This document shows positions 18,314 through 26,559 of a DNA stretch of 49,129 bases, one piece after another (position 1 is the stretch's first letter; the number at the start of each line of letters is the position of its first letter). The notes under the pieces were generated by a model. It saw only the letters and a list, made by a program, of their open reading frames with translations, had not been told where the DNA came from and made no database searches. The DNA comes from Xanthocytophaga flava (GTDB lineage Bacteria; Bacteroidota; Bacteroidia; Cytophagales; 172606-1): contig JASJOS010000029.1 in assembly GCA_030068525.1 (NCBI GenBank), forward strand, positions 1-49,129, given 5' to 3'. A program made the translations under genes and the position numbers.

Positions 18314-18461
18314 GACAAAAGAATGGACATCTGTTGTTACAACATTACGATATAGATTATACAAATACCTTTGTGTCAGAGTGCCCTCCTCTAAGGACAT
18401 ATCTAATTATGTATTCAAACGAGTTGTGTTGTAAAAGTTGCTGTAACATACAGCAACTTTT
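18314..18461 (+). repeat. Intergenic hairpin element, copy 1
   Basis: Starts with the box GACA-N8-GACATCTG and ends 148 bases later in AAAAGTTGCTGTA-ACA-TACAGCAACTTTT (13-bp perfect stem). TTGTGTT precedes the hairpin as in the other copies. The middle is not conserved. Followed by unrelated sequence. Confidence 0.7.
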
Positions 18462-18496
18462 CTTGTAATTATTTGGGTTTAAAGTATAACTAATCC

Positions 18497-18537
18497 GAAA
18501 GGTTACTACATTTTGTAGTAGCCTTTCTTTCTTAAAA
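18497..18537 (+). terminator. Probable terminator
   Basis: GAAAGGTTACTACA pairs with TGTAGTAGCCTTTC (one wobble pair) and is followed by TTTCTT. Confidence 0.6.
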
Positions 18538-18552
18538 GAACATCCTATTGAG

Positions 18553-18598
18553 AAAATGATAGCTTATCCCAGTATGTTGTCGGATAAGTTATCATTTT
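18553..18598. repeat. Long hairpin in the spacer
   Basis: AAAATGATAGCTTATCC pairs with GGATAAGTTATCATTTT, 17 bp with one wobble pair, 12-base loop. Symmetric A/T tails would let it act as a terminator in either direction. Confidence 0.6.
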
Positions 18599-19736
18599 AG
18601 ATAAATTATCATTTGTGCCTGAATCTGTATCCTATTGCTACCTTTATCTGTTAAATATGAAAAGATAGAAAATGATAGTTAGGCAGTTACTCTACCATAT
18701 ATATTAGCTTCATACTCTCTGCTTCAGGTTTACCATCTTATTGTGCTGATTGGCTTAAACCTAATCAAACTTCTCCTGGCGTTTTTGTTTCTATCGGTCA
18801 TACCCAGTCATTTGGAATGACTATCCTATCCGACCTGTATATTCTTTTCAATAAAGCCTAATGTACCCAGATCTCTTTATATCCGTTGTCAGCTTACTAG
18901 TATGGGCTTGATGAGCGTGACATAGTTCTTTCTTACTAAGGTAATCCATCGTATTAATCAGGCATATTCTGTATCTCAGACTTCTGCTTAACAGGAGCCC
19001 GATAGGATATAGATATAAATACCTGTAAATACATTGTTTCCTCTGTAGATACATTGGCAGATACATAGTTTCCCCAGAGATGATGTACTCTCTTTTGTCT
19101 ATATACCGCGCTAACATCCTATCCCAGTTTGTTGGTAGATTTGCATCCTATTTTACTTGTCGATTCACTTTATATATGGATTCTATATTTTGTTAAAAAC
19201 AGTAGTTTAACAGTAGTAACTGCAAGCGATCCTTCTAAGAGCTTCAACTCTCTAAGAGCTTCAAGCAGATTTACATTAATACAATAGTTTAGAGTAGTTT
19301 GAATCACTATGGAGAGAACAATTCTTACACAAGACCCTACCAGATGATGCTGAGCGTTCATTAAATCTAGTAGAGAAAACGCTTAAAAAGGATATCTGAT
19401 CCTAAACGGTAGGGCGAACACTGAGGATTGATTCATTTGAAAGAAAATTGAATTTGCATCCATTATACAAAACCTTTTCAGCTAGAAATATTGCCGGCAA
19501 ATGCAAGCAAAGTCTTCAATAAAAGCAAAGTCTTCAATAAAGGTATGATTAACTCAATGTTTGAATTTTTATGAGAAATTGAAATTAGAACTTTTGAAAA
19601 TATAGCTAAATAAGATCGAATCCAATACCAAGTCTCTTCTATCCTACCATAGGGCAGTAAAGGGTCTGTTGATCGCACTAGCAGAGGCTAGTTTATTAAT
19701 AATAAGGGCAATTTTGAATCTACCTATTGATTTAGT
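18599..19736. other. Spacer upstream of the second cheW
   Basis: About 1.1 kb with no convincing gene. Contains a GACA-N8-TACA box on the minus strand at 19084-19099 and an 18-bp tandem duplication (GCAAAGTCTTCAATAAA) at 19506-19541. Frames here are low-complexity or stop-ridden. Confidence 0.5.
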
Positions 19737-20234
19737 ATGAGTACAGTGCCAATAAAAAGGCAATCCTATCTTTCTTTTAACTTAGGTGAGGAAAAATTTG
19801 CCACTAATGAATTAAGAGTAAGAGAAGTATTGAAAGTAACCAAAATTACTATTGTTCCTGACACTCCTCCCTTTGTCAGAGGCATAACCAATCTGAGAGG
19901 AATGATTATGCCAGTAATTGATACCCGCATAAAATGTGGAATGGTTTCAGTACCAACTACACAGGATAGTTGCCTACTAGTACTGACAATTACAAAAAGC
20001 AATGAAAAGCAAAGTGAGTTTATTACCATCGGCGCATTGGTGGACTCAGTTATAGAAGTGTTTGAAGCAGATCAGCATCAGATTAAATCTTTGCCAATTA
20101 TTAACTCTGAATACCAAGACAAGTTCATTCAGGGCACTTTCAAAATTGGAGATGACTTTATTATGTATCTGAATATAGACGAGCTTTTCTCCTTGGATGA
20201 AAAGGAGAACCTTTCCCATTTAGGATTACAATAA
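19737..20234 (+). CDS. cheW: CheW-type chemotaxis adaptor, second copy
   Basis: 165 residues forming a single CheW domain. It aligns along its length with the CheW at 12017: YLSFNLGEEKFATNELRVRE (11-30), TPPFVRGITNLRGMIMPVID (about 43-62), GALVDSVIEVFEADQHQIKS (about 101-120) and GDDFIMYLNIDELF near 137-151. It lacks the insert seen in that paralogue, and keeps the canonical RGITNLRG that the first copy has changed to RGIIHLDG, so this one is the more typical adaptor. A receiver protein follows 250 bases downstream on the same strand. No kinase or receptor gene is adjacent. Confidence 0.93.
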   Translation: MSTVPIKRQSYLSFNLGEEKFATNELRVREVLKVTKITIVPDTPPFVRGITNLRGMIMPVIDTRIKCGMVSVPTTQDSCLLVLTITKSNEKQSEFITIGALVDSVIEVFEADQHQIKSLPIINSEYQDKFIQGTFKIGDDFIMYLNIDELFSLDEKENLSHLGLQ

Positions 20235-20481
20235 AAGTCTAAAACACCACTTAGATAGTATCTCAACTAGCAGAATTTATATAGTGTGGCGGCTACTCAT
20301 TTTGCTGTATCAGATCAGACAATGCTTTGAAAACATCATATTTTGAATAGACAAGGTGTTGAATACACTTAAACTATAGTCTCTGTACGCTCAAAAACAA
20401 CGAATCAGATCAGCACTGTTCAAACACGGTATTGACGATTCATAATAACAATAAGACAATTCATTAAACCATATATCACAT

Positions 20482-20922
20482 ATGATAAAAGTATCAGCTC
20501 CAGATTTGCCTTCTATACATACAACAGTGCTTTTGGTAGATGATGATCCAATTGATAGATTAATTGGGGAAACAATTTTCATTAAAACCAAGTTTGCAGA
20601 CTCTGTCATTACTCAGAATTCCATTATCTCTACCGTAAATTTTCTTTCTGATCTAACAAATAGAGACCTTCCACAAATCATGTTCCTGGATCTGAATATG
20701 CCTTTTATGGACGGATATGATTTTTTAGACATTTTGAAAAAGAATCCTTCTTTACTGAATGAAAATTGCATTTTGTATGTACTCACTAACTCAATAAGTT
20801 TTATTGATAAAGAGCGAATCACTCACTTTCCCAGAGTAAGAAAACTTCTAACAAAACCCATGACAAAAGCATTGATAGAACAGATTCTAAAAGATATGAA
20901 AAGACTTTCGCTCTCAGATTAG
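20482..20922 (+). CDS. Single-domain response regulator
   Basis: 146 residues, receiver domain only. D20-D22 form the acidic pocket (VLLVDDDPIDR), D70 is the phosphorylation site (IMFLDLNMPFMDGYDF), T102 is the switch (LYVLTNS) and K125 the conserved lysine (LLTKPMTK). Paralogue of the receiver at 16238. It follows the second cheW by 247 bases in the same direction, so the two may share a message, giving a CheW-receiver pair without its own kinase. Confidence 0.92.
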   Translation: MIKVSAPDLPSIHTTVLLVDDDPIDRLIGETIFIKTKFADSVITQNSIISTVNFLSDLTNRDLPQIMFLDLNMPFMDGYDFLDILKKNPSLLNENCILYVLTNSISFIDKERITHFPRVRKLLTKPMTKALIEQILKDMKRLSLSD

Positions 20923-21526
20923 TTTTCTTTCTCCAAATACTAAGTCATAAAGTGATTCTGGCTGCTTACATTAGTCCGGAATTTACGTTATTTTAGTTAT
21001 CTCCACTAATTCCCCTCCACTGATTCACTTTCTCATCATTTTTTTCGGAACGGTACTCCACTAAAGAAAACTGAAAAATCTATCCAAGCATAATCACTAT
21101 CACATTCTGAAATAATTTTGGTTAGCTCATCATTCAATCCCTGACCAGTTTCACTATATATTTGCCACCTGAGCCAAATGTCCTACTCACCATAAGCGGA
21201 CCAGAGATTTTTTGCCAGTAGATTTATCTGAACCATTTTCTTATAGACAACTTTCTTATGGACAAATAAGAAGACATCTGTATATACAGCTGTAAGTTTA
21301 CCTGGCAATATGCTAGCTTTGTTAGGGAGTCCATACAGTGCATTTAGGTTACATTCCCAAATTAGTTGTGTTAGAAAAGTTGCTGTATGTTACAGCAACT
21401 TTTTTGAATAATAAATTTGTAAGTACTAAGTTTTTGGGTATAAACTCATCTAGTTGTCTGTATTGATGCATCCCATAAGAACAAAAGACCTTTCTAATAT
21501 AAACGATTTCTGATTAAATACTTACT
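20923..21526. other. Spacer holding hairpin element copy 2
   Basis: No gene seen apart from the repeat element at 21261. AT-rich. Confidence 0.5.
21261..21403 (+). repeat. Intergenic hairpin element, copy 2
   Basis: GACA-N8-GACATCTGTATA box at one end, AAAAGTTGCTGTA-TGT-TACAGCAACTTTT hairpin (13-bp perfect stem) 143 bases on, preceded by ATTAGTTGTGTTAG and followed by TTGAA. A second GACA stands at 21246, in TTATAGACA. Confidence 0.75.
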
Positions 21527-21664
21527 ATGATCAGGCATTCACAAGTAAATCTATTTGCTACTAGAACGGAAAACGAACGCCTATCAAAACAAATCCTCAA
21601 ATTGCTTGAGAAACACGATTTTTTACAAAAGAAATATTCCTATTTACCCTTAACTCCCTTTTAA
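21527..21664 (+). CDS. Possible 45-residue peptide
   Basis: An ATG at 21527 opens a short frame that is strongly helical in composition (TENERLSKQILKLLEKHDFL) and ends 30 bases before the IS. No family recognised. It could be chance or a relic. Confidence 0.25.
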   Translation: MIRHSQVNLFATRTENERLSKQILKLLEKHDFLQKKYSYLPLTPF

Positions 21665-21694
21665 GTGACTAAGTCTTGATTGCTTAAAGTCATT

Positions 21695-22847
21695 GGCCTC
21701 CTCCCATAAAAATGGACCTTTTCTGCTCTTTCAACCTTTTCTGGTATTTCATTGGGAAGTAGAAAAAATAAGTGATTTTACTTAGTTTACACATAAAGAA
21801 AATCGCCATGAAAAACAGATCATCTCAGATAAACAATCATCTCAGATCCAATAGTTTACTAAAGCACAAATCGCGTTTGCATTGAAGCAGGCCGAGAGCG
21901 GGGTCTCAGTTGAAGAAGTCTGTCGAAAAATGGGTATTAATGAACCATATCTGGTTCACATGCCACGTTTTATAACTGGAAGAAGAAGTTTGGTGGGTTA
22001 GGCGTTTCAATCTGATACCTTCAAAGCGTTTTGGCTGGGTCCACATGGGCTTGAACTGTGTCGGTTACGTCAATTGGAAGAAGAAAATGCCAAACTCAAG
22101 CAACTGGTAGCCGATGGATCATCTCTGATATGCGAGCCTGGACAAACAAATGCTACAAGTTGTGAACGGATCAAAGATGCTCCGGTAAAAAAAAGTTTTA
22201 AAACCAGCTTGACTTCGCAAAGTAGCTGCGTAAGCTGGTTACCCAAGTGATGGACGATGTTCTCACATACCCGTTACCGCATTTCAACCCGAAGAGCCTG
22301 TTCAGTGCTAGGCTTGCAGCGGTCAGTGTGGTACTATCAAAAGAAAAAACGCAAATCCGATGTTATGAAGCAGATCTGCTTCATTCACGTAGCAGCTAGA
22401 CGATACAGTACTCAAAAGGCGGATCAAGGAGCGGATCATCTCTGATCCGTAGCAGCTGTGCGGATTAGAGATGGATATGATTTCGCAGAGATGCTGCGGA
22501 TCTATACTCTTTTAGGTCGTGAAGGAAATAATGCAGATCATATCCGATCTGTTAAACGAGTGTATCGGTTATACAAGGAAGAAGGCCTGAATCTTCGCAA
22601 CAAACCTCCGATCACCGCTGAGACGCTCGTAATCGGTCAGCCAATCATCGACTGGAAAGGGTGATGCCGTTAAGAAAAAATCAGACCTCATAGTTCACTG
22701 AGAGGACTTACACCCTGCCAGATGGAAGAGCAATCGCAAGTGTTCAATACCACCGATTTTTCCACTTCTGACCGGTCTTAAATTTGGGTGGACGTCAATA
22801 ACCATTTTTCTTTATTTTTCACTGGCTCACTTTATAGGGAAGCCTAC
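21695..22847 (+). mobile_element. Decayed IS3-family insertion sequence, copy 2
   Basis: Same dead element as copy 1 and, by eye, identical to it over 21845-22847, including every insertion and deletion. The left 150 bases differ: here the end GGCCTCCTCCCATAAAAATGG is better kept, and an orfA-like ATG stands at 21808, followed by two more copies of the word ATCATCTCAGAT (21828-21847). It has no catalytic core, so it cannot move by itself. I see no target-site duplication. Flanked by the receiver/peptide region and the GAF sensor terminator region. Confidence 0.9.
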
Positions 22848-23259
22848 CTTACTAACAGCTTGTATTAAACGCTGACGATTTAACTTATTGTATACCTTTA
22901 GTAGTTACTATTATTAGTTATTTTAATTAGTCTGTTTTGCGTGTTTTTTCAGCAAAGTTGCAGGGCAAAACTATTTATATCGTTAGAGCCAATAGTTACG
23001 TAACGAATATCTCTTCTTTGTCTATCAAAAAGCACTTTTCTGTAACCTGTTGTCTATAACCTGTTATTTGTAACCTGTTATTCTTTATCCATTACAAGAA
23101 TAACAGGTTATACGCTCTACATTCGATCAGTCAAAGAATGGATCGGCCAAAGACAGGTCAGCTATGAACTTTCCTAAAAAAATAGCTTATATGCGCTTTG
23201 TCAGATTCCGCATCAATGAGACACTTCGACCACTTCTATTATAGTTGTAAAGAACTTTA
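22848..23259. other. Spacer downstream of the GAF sensor
   Basis: No gene. Three copies of a 14-bp unit beginning TAACCTGTT (23043, 23057, 23071) lead into the hairpin at 23071. Confidence 0.5.
23071..23110 (-). terminator. Hairpin downstream of the HAMP-GAF-PAS gene
   Basis: TAACCTGTTATTCTT and its exact reverse complement flank ten bases (15-bp perfect stem). No clear T-run on either side, so termination is a guess. Confidence 0.45.
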
Positions 23260-25602
23260 CTAATTCTCAAATGAATGGAGCATAGGAGAAAAGGCAATTA
23301 CTTTAACTAGCTTTCCCTGAAAATCAAATACAGGTGAGTAAACTACACTTATCCATTTTTCTTCACCACTGTGAGTAATTCGGACAAGTTTACCAACTTG
23401 AGAGATACCTTTTTTTAATGATTTCCAAAAGTCACTATAGTTTAGGCTACGACTGTACTCACTCTCAACCAAAGATGAGTGATGGCAACCTCGGATTTCA
23501 TTTAATTGGTAGTCAAGCAAGTTGAGAAAATTTTGATTTGCCGAAAGGATTATACCTTCATGACTAATTTCAGCAACAGCCAGCGTTGAATCAATAGCAG
23601 CCGATAACCCTAGTAAGTCCACTTGCTCCTGAATATCAATTAGTGTACCCGCAACCCTGAGGGGTTTTCCTGTTTCATCCCGTAGTGTATTACCTACTGC
23701 GCGGAACCAACGGTAATCTGCTGTACGTGTTTTTACCTGATATTTTATATCATAAGGCGTCTTTCCAGTAAAATCAAGCAAGTGTGCAGAAAAGGCAGTT
23801 AACGTTCTTTCTTTATCATCTGGATGCAGTAGGTTTGACCATGATCCGAGTTTATTGGGAAAATCGCTTACACTGACATACCCAAGCATTCTGCGAAAAT
23901 TATCAGTCCATTCAAAATGAGTCTCATCGGTAAATTCTAAATTTGCCGGAACACGCATATCCCACAGACCTTCGGTGGTGGTTTTAGCTGCCAGATCAAA
24001 CCGCTGGAGTAGTTCGTTATTTTGTTTCTGCTGGCGAGACATCTCATCTTGCGTTGAAGAAAGTTCTTCCATGTTCTGTCGAATTTCTTCTTCCGTAGCT
24101 TTGAGTTCTTCTGTTTGCTGTTGTGTTTGCTGGAGTAGCAGTCGAATTTTCAAATTGGTTCTTACACCGTTCAGCTCTGAAGCAATTACATTGGAAGCGT
24201 CATTGAGAAAGTTGACCTGATGCTCATTCAACGTTTCAAACAAGGCTAATTCTATGGCTCCTTCGACCTGATTTTCATACAAAAGTGGTAAAATAATCAA
24301 ACAACTAGGAGTAGCCTCGCCCAAGCCGCTGGTAATTTGGGTGTATCCCTGCGGAATTTCAGTCATATAGATCATCTGCTTTTCCAGACAAGCTGCTCCA
24401 AGTAATCCTTCTCCCCATTGTATGCGTGTATGCCCAAATTTTTGACGATCGTAGGCATAAGTTGCCGCAGATACCAATTCCTGTTCACTATCGGAACTAT
24501 TGATAATAAAGAACGATCCTTGATTAGCTCCCACATATTTAACCAGAAACCGAAGCACAGAAAAGGCCATTTGGTTTAAGTCTTCCTCTTTTTTTCGTAA
24601 AATCAGACTTAACTTGGATATGCCCTCATTATACCAGTTCTTGTTAGCATTCTGCACAGCAGACTCTTCTAAACTGTTTCGCATGCGTATGAGTGATGCC
24701 ACTACCGGACCATTGCCACCAAACATATCTGCTTCCACACCAAAGTTTTCCTGTGCCACAGCTTCTGTAAAGCGGACGAGTCTTTTCTGGTTGTCTAGTA
24801 ATACCAATAAGGCCCGTAACATGTCTGAAATTTCATCTTTTCCATGTACCATGTGAATAGAAGGTATTTCTCCTAAGGAAAGCCGTTGGAGACAATCTTT
24901 GGCATTATGTACAGGCTGAACAATTGATTGCGTGATTATTCTGAAGAAAAAAACGATTCCTACTATTGACAAGACGATAAAAATGGCACTTAACAGTAGA
25001 ATTTGTTTGCTCTGTTGATCTGCTTCTTTAATTAATATCTCATTTTGTCTGCTTAACGCCAGTTCAAGTTTATTTGACTGATCTGCCAACTCTTGAAACG
25101 AAGTAGTATACCGATCAAAAAGAAAGCTCTTTAGTTCAACAAAATTAGTTGTGTTCGAATCTGCAGCAGTTACTGACAAGACCTTGTCAAATTTACTTTG
25201 ATTCAATTGTTGGAAGTGCTCCAGACTGATCAGAAAACTATCTCTTTGTTGCAAAAGATTGACAGGTAAATCCGTATATCCTTTAAGCCTTTGTATAAAA
25301 CTAACCAGACTCTGATTGCGTGAAGTAAACCAATCGACAAGTTTGGCAGAGTTTACCGGATCAGTTTCCGAACTTATGATAAAGGCAAAACCAAAATCGC
25401 CTCGCATCGAGTTGTACATACCTCTGATTTCGGAAATGTCTCTGCTAAAACTTCCATAAGAGATAATATGTTCTCTGAGTTGTTGATCGCGTACAGACAT
25501 ATGATAAAGTAGCATTCCGATTACGCAGAAAAAGAAAAGGATAATAAATAGTGTTATAGAAAGCCGACGGGCCACAGTAAAGCGTTGGAGAAACTCTCTC
25601 AT
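23260..25602 (-). CDS. Membrane HAMP-GAF-PAS-PAS sensor without output domain
   Basis: 780 residues. TM1 about 13-34, a helical periplasmic domain (35-200), TM2 about 201-224, HAMP about 226-280, GAF about 335-480 (GANQGSFFII, YAYDRQKFGHTRIQWGEGLL), a coiled coil (about 485-545; TEELKATEEEIRQNMEEL), PAS-3 type (about 548-670; DFPNKLGSWSNLLHPDDKER) and a final PAS (about 672-775; SHEGIILSANQNFLNLLDY). The protein ends there: there is no HisKA, HATPase, GGDEF, receiver or MCP hairpin. It must signal through a partner. The periplasmic part and TM layout resemble an MCP or hybrid kinase. Two box-type motifs lie upstream (25870). A cytosolic relative is encoded at 40116. Confidence 0.88.
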   Translation of the reverse strand: MREFLQRFTVARRLSITLFIILFFFCVIGMLLYHMSVRDQQLREHIISYGSFSRDISEIRGMYNSMRGDFGFAFIISSETDPVNSAKLVDWFTSRNQSLVSFIQRLKGYTDLPVNLLQQRDSFLISLEHFQQLNQSKFDKVLSVTAADSNTTNFVELKSFLFDRYTTSFQELADQSNKLELALSRQNEILIKEADQQSKQILLLSAIFIVLSIVGIVFFFRIITQSIVQPVHNAKDCLQRLSLGEIPSIHMVHGKDEISDMLRALLVLLDNQKRLVRFTEAVAQENFGVEADMFGGNGPVVASLIRMRNSLEESAVQNANKNWYNEGISKLSLILRKKEEDLNQMAFSVLRFLVKYVGANQGSFFIINSSDSEQELVSAATYAYDRQKFGHTRIQWGEGLLGAACLEKQMIYMTEIPQGYTQITSGLGEATPSCLIILPLLYENQVEGAIELALFETLNEHQVNFLNDASNVIASELNGVRTNLKIRLLLQQTQQQTEELKATEEEIRQNMEELSSTQDEMSRQQKQNNELLQRFDLAAKTTTEGLWDMRVPANLEFTDETHFEWTDNFRRMLGYVSVSDFPNKLGSWSNLLHPDDKERTLTAFSAHLLDFTGKTPYDIKYQVKTRTADYRWFRAVGNTLRDETGKPLRVAGTLIDIQEQVDLLGLSAAIDSTLAVAEISHEGIILSANQNFLNLLDYQLNEIRGCHHSSLVESEYSRSLNYSDFWKSLKKGISQVGKLVRITHSGEEKWISVVYSPVFDFQGKLVKVIAFSPMLHSFEN

Positions 25603-26029
25603 AATAGAAAATTGAATGGAAACTAATTTGAATGGAAACTAAGTAAACTATTTCCGAATAGGTACCTGACCCGGTAGAGGATTACCATCCTATAGAGTGC
25701 AAACTCAGTAAAACAGGATTGACGATGTAAATACAGATAATGCTATAAGGGAAATTATGTTTAATTTTTAAACTGTCTTATCTATACTGGATAGACAAAA
25801 GATTTCGGTAAGTGGAAGGGATAGGCAAAGTTATGGGTAAGTTAGTGTAGAATGTCAATTCTGGCCATAGACAAAAAAGGAGACATTGGCGTGGGATTAA
25901 GTTGAAATAGTCCCCTTTTTTGAGACTGTACCCAATAGTAGGCGGGATATAACACAGTGAAATCTGGCACAATAAAACTGTACGCACACTTTGAAATTGG
26001 TCTTCAATTACATACATCTTCCCATTTTT

Positions 26030-26240
26030 GTCTGGACAGGTAATCGGGTCTATGGGATAAGTCTTCCAATCCCTTCTACTGCTCTGGTTTGACCCATCGC
26101 TGTAAGGTTAAACGGGCGATGCTAAATTTTTGGGTGGATTTGCTGGCAGAGCCTAGCTGCTGGTATCTTCTAGCTGCTGGTATCTTCTAGCTGCTGGTAG
26201 ACTTTGAGCCAATATCGACGGCTACTACCTTGTGAGCTTT
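26030..26240 (-). mobile_element. Short transposase relic with an internal 17-bp tandem repeat
   Basis: On the minus strand the sequence reads about WLKVYQQL and, after the repeat, LASKSTQKFSIARLTLQRWV, like the N-terminal HTH of a transposase. It is split by TAGCTGCTGGTATCTTC repeated 2.7 times at 26154-26199. Family not determined. Confidence 0.35.
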
Positions 26241-26294
26241 GGATTGGATAGACGAGTCAATAGTAGGAGAACAGAAAACAAAAGGTGCTAAAAG

Positions 26295-26350
26295 CAAAAA
26301 AGTGGTGTACTTATGGACAACTCGATCGAGTTACTTATAAGTACACCACT
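26295..26350 (-). terminator. Strong terminator of the histidine kinase
   Basis: On the minus strand AGTGGTGTACTTAT pairs with its exact complement around a second palindrome AACTCGATCGAGTT, giving a 50-base hairpin, followed by TTTTTTGCTTTT. It is 210 bases after the kinase stop. Confidence 0.75.
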
Positions 26351-26559
26351 ATAATAGCAATAATTTAAAATTTTTAAAAGGAAATTAACTATAGTACATC
26401 TTTTGAACCTTTACTCTTTATCTATCAGGAAGCAATGTTTTGAGTCGGTTTATAAACGTATGAGATTTATTTCACTTTTGAAATTAGCCCTATATTTTAA
26501 ATAGCACTATGTCACAATCATACAAATGCTATGACAAGGTTTGTATCCCATTCTCAGAA

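Larger units (their letters stand above)
25603..26559. other. Spacer with box motif, transposase relic and terminator
   Basis: About 950 bases with no intact gene. GACA-N8-GACA box at 25870-25885 in the context CATAGACAAAAAAGGAGACAT; transposase relic near 26030-26220; terminator at 26301. A 79-codon minus frame at 25778-26017 looks spurious. Confidence 0.5.

Noticed and set aside
18848-19117. 89-codon minus-strand frame
   Set aside because: Tyr/Leu-rich low-complexity composition with no homology pattern.
26301-26350. Nested palindrome as an operator or IS end pair
   Set aside because: A T-run follows it on the strand of the histidine kinase, so a terminator is the simpler reading.
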